NCBI GenBank assembly: GCA_016932075.1
Contig: JAFGDP010000081.1
Coordinates: 1-35,603 of the forward strand
DNA length: 35,603 nucleotides
Source: Chitinispirillaceae bacterium
GTDB taxonomy: Bacteria; Fibrobacterota; Chitinivibrionia; Chitinivibrionales; Chitinispirillaceae
Direction of reading: 5' to 3'
The notes under the pieces were generated by a model. It saw only the letters and a list, made by a program, of their open reading frames with translations. It was not told where the DNA came from and did no database searches. Each line of letters opens with the position of its first letter. Position 1 is the first letter of the stretch. The position numbers and the translations under genes were made by a program. Below, piece after piece: positions 32,237 through 35,603 of this stretch.

Positions 32237-34081
32237 TTTCCAGAGCGCTTCCCGCATTCCCGAGGCTCGGCTGACCGATGAGGCCAGCGCCGCGGCAAGC
32301 GCCTCCTCGCCGCACCACAGCTCGAAGCCGGAGCGCGCGCGCGTCAAAGCGGTATACAGTAGTTCCCGCGTTGCAACCGCGGCCGGGCGCGGGGGAAGAA
32401 TAACGATCGTCCGGTCAAATTCCGATCCCTGTGCCTTGTGCACGGTCACGGCATAGGCGGGTTCAAAGGCCGGCAGGCGGTGCGGCGCAAACGAGCGCGC
32501 TCGTTTGCGCGCGGATGAAAAAAACACCTTCATCGTTCCATTGTCCTCCGGGTCCGGGAAAAAGACGCCGGTATCACCATTGTAGAGACCAAGGGCATAA
32601 TCGTTATGCGTGATAAGGACCGGTTTTCTCTTATAGCGCGTCGTCCGGGCGGGGATGAGCGACCTCGCCGCGAGAAGGTGTTCGATCATGGTATTGAGCG
32701 CAGTAACGCCGAACGGCCCTTTGCGGACGGCGCAAAGCACCCTGCACCGGTTGAAGAGATTGAGCGCGTCAAAAGGATCTTCTGATTGGAAATAATCGCT
32801 CCAGTAACAAAGGGCGGTTTCATCAAGGCGTTCGATCATTGCCGCATGGCTTGGCGGTATCCACCAGGAACAGTCAGGATAACGCGAGCTGCTCAGGATG
32901 TCACCAACACCGTGTATATCGCCCGCAAGGATCCGGCCGCAGAGTTCTCCGATACCGGACGTATGATCAAACCGGTAGTTCTTTGCAAGGATTATGATGG
33001 AATCGGCAAGCGGGGGCTCGTCTTTTGCTTCCAGTCCGCATTCAGGCATCACGGATCGCAGCGTGTCGCACCAGAATCGTGTATACCCGTGCTCGTTTCC
33101 GCTGTCGCACAGGTCCCCGAACACGGCCCCGGCCTCGACCGAGGCGAGCTGGTCCCTGTCTCCCAGAAGAATGAGGCGGCACTGGGGCAGAAGAGCGTCA
33201 AACAGCTTTGCCGCGAGAGCCTGATCCATCATGGAAGCTTCGTCAATCACCACAACATCAAAAGGAAGCGGATTGCTGCGGTTGTGACGGAAATAGGGTG
33301 AGCCGGAGATCGGGCCGAGCAGCGAATGGATCGTTGTTGCCTCAAGGGAAAGCGTGTCCGCGTCGCCGGCCGGCATCGCGAGCCCCGCACCATGCGAACG
33401 GATCGTTTCCTCAAGCCGGAGCGCGGCTTTCCCGGTCGGCGCAGCCAGGGCGATCCGGGGCTTCCGGTCCTGCCGAAGCAGCGCCAGCAGGGATAGAATC
33501 CGCATGACCGCATAGGTTTTGCCGGTCCCGGGTCCTCCTGAAATGATGACAAGCTTTTTGCCTGCCGCGGTCGCTGCCGCCAGCATCTGCCGGTCAGTGC
33601 CCGGCGTGCCCTGAGGAAAAACACGGGATAGAAGGTCGCGCACGCGCTGCGGTTCAAAAGCATCGGGCGGCGCAGTTACCCGTTCCCGTACCGCCGCAAT
33701 GATCTGCTGCTCATAGGAATGGTACCGGTGCAGGTACAGCCGGCGATTGACAAGAATGAGCGGCGCATACCCGGACTCCTGCGCAACGACCGGCGAGGCA
33801 GTGAGGGCCCGGAGCCAGTCGGCAAGCGGAGGCCATGAATGTATTTCATAAGGATTATTATCAAAGCGGACAGGGGTCTGTTCATATGCCGAAAGGTCCA
33901 GGCAGCTATGACCGTTCTGCACCGCGTGGCTGGCCAGCGCTCCGGTAAGGCCGATGATCGGATCGCCCGTGCCTGACAGCTTCTGTAGCAGGGCGCCGAA
34001 ATGGAGATCAAGAGGGGAGAAGGAGGCCTGATCAGAATTATCCGTTTCAGGTGATGGAGAAGAAAGCCGTGAACCGATCAT
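32219..34081 (-). CDS. recD: RecBCD exonuclease V alpha subunit RecD
   Basis: 620 residues, close to the 608 of E. coli RecD and unlike the ~720-820 of RecD2. The N-terminal domain shows the RecBCD-type pattern (SPLDLHFGALLQKL, GALASHAVQNGHSCLDL). Helicase motifs: Walker A GGPGTGKT (182-189), LAAPTGKAALRLEE, Walker B DEASMMD, GDRDQLASVEAGAVFGDL and VHKAQGSEFD, RELLYTALTRAR near the end. RecD is the fast 5'-3' helicase that, with RecB and RecC, processes double-strand breaks. recB and recC are not in the window, so recD stands alone or far from them. The ATG has no ribosome site. A candidate promoter lies ~70 bases upstream. Confidence 0.9.
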   Translation of the reverse strand: MIGSRLSSPSPETDNSDQASFSPLDLHFGALLQKLSGTGDPIIGLTGALASHAVQNGHSCLDLSAYEQTPVRFDNNPYEIHSWPPLADWLRALTASPVVAQESGYAPLILVNRRLYLHRYHSYEQQIIAAVRERVTAPPDAFEPQRVRDLLSRVFPQGTPGTDRQMLAAATAAGKKLVIISGGPGTGKTYAVMRILSLLALLRQDRKPRIALAAPTGKAALRLEETIRSHGAGLAMPAGDADTLSLEATTIHSLLGPISGSPYFRHNRSNPLPFDVVVIDEASMMDQALAAKLFDALLPQCRLILLGDRDQLASVEAGAVFGDLCDSGNEHGYTRFWCDTLRSVMPECGLEAKDEPPLADSIIILAKNYRFDHTSGIGELCGRILAGDIHGVGDILSSSRYPDCSWWIPPSHAAMIERLDETALCYWSDYFQSEDPFDALNLFNRCRVLCAVRKGPFGVTALNTMIEHLLAARSLIPARTTRYKRKPVLITHNDYALGLYNGDTGVFFPDPEDNGTMKVFFSSARKRARSFAPHRLPAFEPAYAVTVHKAQGSEFDRTIVILPPRPAAVATRELLYTALTRARSGFELWCGEEALAAALASSVSRASGMREALWKSRNDG

Positions 34082-34157
34082 GGGCTAGAAATTACAATCA
34101 GGCGTGATACTCATGCCGCACGTGAAACCGTTGTTTTCCAGAAGAAAACAGAATTTA

Positions 34158-34196
34158 ATTATCTAAAGTTGAATAAATGACATAAATGATTATATT
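34158..34196. promoter_or_regulatory. Overlapping divergent promoters of recD and the FnIII gene
   Basis: Plus strand: TTGAAT (34169-34174), 16 bases, TATATT (34191-34196), leading to the gene at 34243. Minus strand: TTTATG (34186-34181), 17 bases, GATAAT (34163-34158), leading to recD at 34081. The two candidate promoters overlap, so binding of polymerase at one could exclude the other. Neither -35 box is close to consensus. Confidence 0.4.
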
Positions 34197-34242
34197 CTTA
34201 CTATAGATATTGTAAGTTTCCATCCATCATCAGGGGGATTTC

Positions 34243-35603
34243 ATGAAACACGCAAAACTTCCTGCTATCAAGACGACGCTTGCTCTACTGTGCTTGATAA
34301 GCCTGGCATTTTCCCTTGAGGCGCCCTATCTGATCAGTGCAACCGCCCTGAGTGACAGCAGTATCAGCCTGGCATGGAGAAACAATGATGCGGCGACCGA
34401 AGGATTTATTGTTCAGAGAAGGGACTCCACGCAGACCGATTATGCAATTATTGATTCAATCACTCCTGCAACACAGCTCACGTATATTGACAGCAACGGA
34501 CTTTTGCCCGAAACCCATTATATCTACCAGATCAGGGCATATAATCAATCCGAAGTATCTGATACATCCAACAACCTTGGCGCGACAACACTTAACCTTG
34601 CCCCATTATTAGTGCCACCTAGAGTTGACGCGTCGTGGGATTATGATACCTCACGGAGTGTCATCATACGCATCAAGGACAGCTCCAATTGCGAAATAGG
34701 GTACCGGGTATTTCGGGAGGACAGCTTTTCAGGCGCGTATGATGAGCTTGCTTGGTTTCCAAGCACTAAACCGAAAGCGAGGGATTCTTTTTTTCTCCTT
34801 GATACCGGCATCAGCCTCAACAAATGGTATGTGTATAAAGTGATCGGGATACACGGAAGCGACACTGTAACATCAATTTGTACGACTTATACTTTCCGCA
34901 GCATCCAGGCAGAACAGACCGTCATATTTGAAAAAGTTGGTGAATTTCCTGTTGCGATGACAGACGGGTGGTCAGTAAAAGTAGGTGATTCGATAATACT
35001 AAAAGAGGACCCGTCGCCAGAAGGGAGCTTTACGATTCTCAATATTGCAGATCCGACGAATCCGAAATTTGACGGATATACTGATTCCGCAACCTTATTA
35101 ACCTATCCTCCTGAAACGTTGATACCGGCGTATTTGAGATTTGGGAAATGGAACAAGTATGGGATTTCAAATGTAACGACGCGTAATGGTAATATCGTGA
35201 TAGCTAATTATCCAAACTTGGAACTATATCAAATACAGGGTAATACTATGGAGTTGGTTGATACCGTTAGTAGATTTGAATGGTTTGAGGGAGATGGCGT
35301 AGGTTTTTTTTTATTAAACGTCTGGTTTTTAAATGATTCAATGATTTTATTAAATTCTATGTCAAGTATTGGAACTAGCCATTTTACACATACATATTAT
35401 TTTTTGACGGTAAAAATCCAGCAAGCAAAATTTTCCAAAATATTATCGTATAATACTGGAAGTGGAAGTTCAGATGGTGGTCCGCATATCGACTATTTTC
35501 TTGGGTTTCATGCAGATGAATTTATTATTTCTGCCCAGCGTTTGTACTTTCTATCACCGCCTCCAATTGAACGAATAATCTTTCATAATATTTTATCAAA
35601 CAG
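34243..35603 (+). CDS. Secreted fibronectin type III protein, cut off at the right edge
   Basis: The frame runs open from the ATG at 34243 (AGGGGGAT upstream) to the window end, at least 453 residues with no stop. Signal peptide TTLALLCLISLAFS, then two FnIII-like domains: ~28-115 (APYLISATALSDSSISLAW, EGFIVQRRDS, TYIDSNGLLPETHYIYQIRAYN) and ~125-215 (DASWDYDTSRSVIIRIKD, GYRVFRE, KWYVYKVIGI). From ~225 onward it is a beta-rich region (GDSIILKEDPS, FTILNIADPTNPKF) resembling LVIVD-repeat or beta-propeller proteins. Probably a cell-surface or secreted protein for binding polysaccharides or other cells. From about 35150 the codons turn AT-rich (many TTA, ATA, TTT), unlike the first half. The right end is missing. 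Confidence 0.75.
   Translation, partial: MKHAKLPAIKTTLALLCLISLAFSLEAPYLISATALSDSSISLAWRNNDAATEGFIVQRRDSTQTDYAIIDSITPATQLTYIDSNGLLPETHYIYQIRAYNQSEVSDTSNNLGATTLNLAPLLVPPRVDASWDYDTSRSVIIRIKDSSNCEIGYRVFREDSFSGAYDELAWFPSTKPKARDSFFLLDTGISLNKWYVYKVIGIHGSDTVTSICTTYTFRSIQAEQTVIFEKVGEFPVAMTDGWSVKVGDSIILKEDPSPEGSFTILNIADPTNPKFDGYTDSATLLTYPPETLIPAYLRFGKWNKYGISNVTTRNGNIVIANYPNLELYQIQGNTMELVDTVSRFEWFEGDGVGFFLLNVWFLNDSMILLNSMSSIGTSHFTHTYYFLTVKIQQAKFSKILSYNTGSGSSDGGPHIDYFLGFHADEFIISAQRLYFLSPPPIERIIFHNILSN

Overview
The window looks like chromosome of a flagellated, diderm (Gram-negative-type) bacterium of moderate GC content. It carries 28 confident or probable protein genes plus a few doubtful ones. I see no tRNA, rRNA, CRISPR array, insertion sequence or phage gene. 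The gene mix is a flagellar export cluster with flhF/flhG and fliA, an MglA/MglB polarity pair beside PATAN (DUF4388) and membrane TPR proteins, a RecBCD-type recD, and several secreted proteins of unknown function. It suggests a Fibrobacterota (Chitinispirillia/Chitinivibrionia-like) or deltaproteobacterium-like lineage. That placement is inference from gene content, not from a marker search.

Left part (1-6087): a minus-strand N-acyl-amino-acid/acyl-homoserine-lactone synthase-like gene, then an unusual regulator that joins an XRE-like helix-turn-helix to a SorC/CggR-type effector domain. An orphan hybrid histidine kinase, a membrane-anchored NodB polysaccharide deacetylase and a small zinc-ribbon membrane protein follow. 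Middle-left (6144-12008, all minus): rpsT, a membrane TPR protein with six clustered cysteines, a PATAN/DUF4388 membrane protein, then mglA and mglB. The last two overlap by one base and both carry long Pro/Gln-rich tails. A dyad sits downstream of a candidate mglAB promoter. This block reads as a possible polarity or motility-regulation module.

Middle (12303-18047): housekeeping pdxJ and miaA, a divergent polysaccharide deacetylase (YibQ type), an Asn/Tyr/Gln-rich protein, and a secreted protein combining a putative beta-barrel, a coiled coil, HEAT repeats and a charged tail.

Flagellar operon (18266-about 29050, plus): a good sigma-54 promoter (TGGCA-N6-TTGC) lies 40 bp before fliO. It is followed by fliO, fliP, an undescribed 59-residue Cys protein, fliQ, fliR, flhB, flhA, flhF, flhG, a two-TM 120-residue protein, fliA, a 101-residue charged protein and an HDOD gene. 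The layout suggests a cascade in which sigma-54 drives the export apparatus and FliA, and FliA then drives late genes elsewhere. FlhB has NPTF in place of the family NPTH autocleavage motif, and FliP has an extra 45-residue N-terminal segment.

Right part (29101-35603): two secreted proteins, a TPR protein, a minus-strand RecD whose end overlaps the TPR gene, and a secreted fibronectin-type-III protein running off the right edge. The DNA becomes clearly more AT-rich in that last gene.
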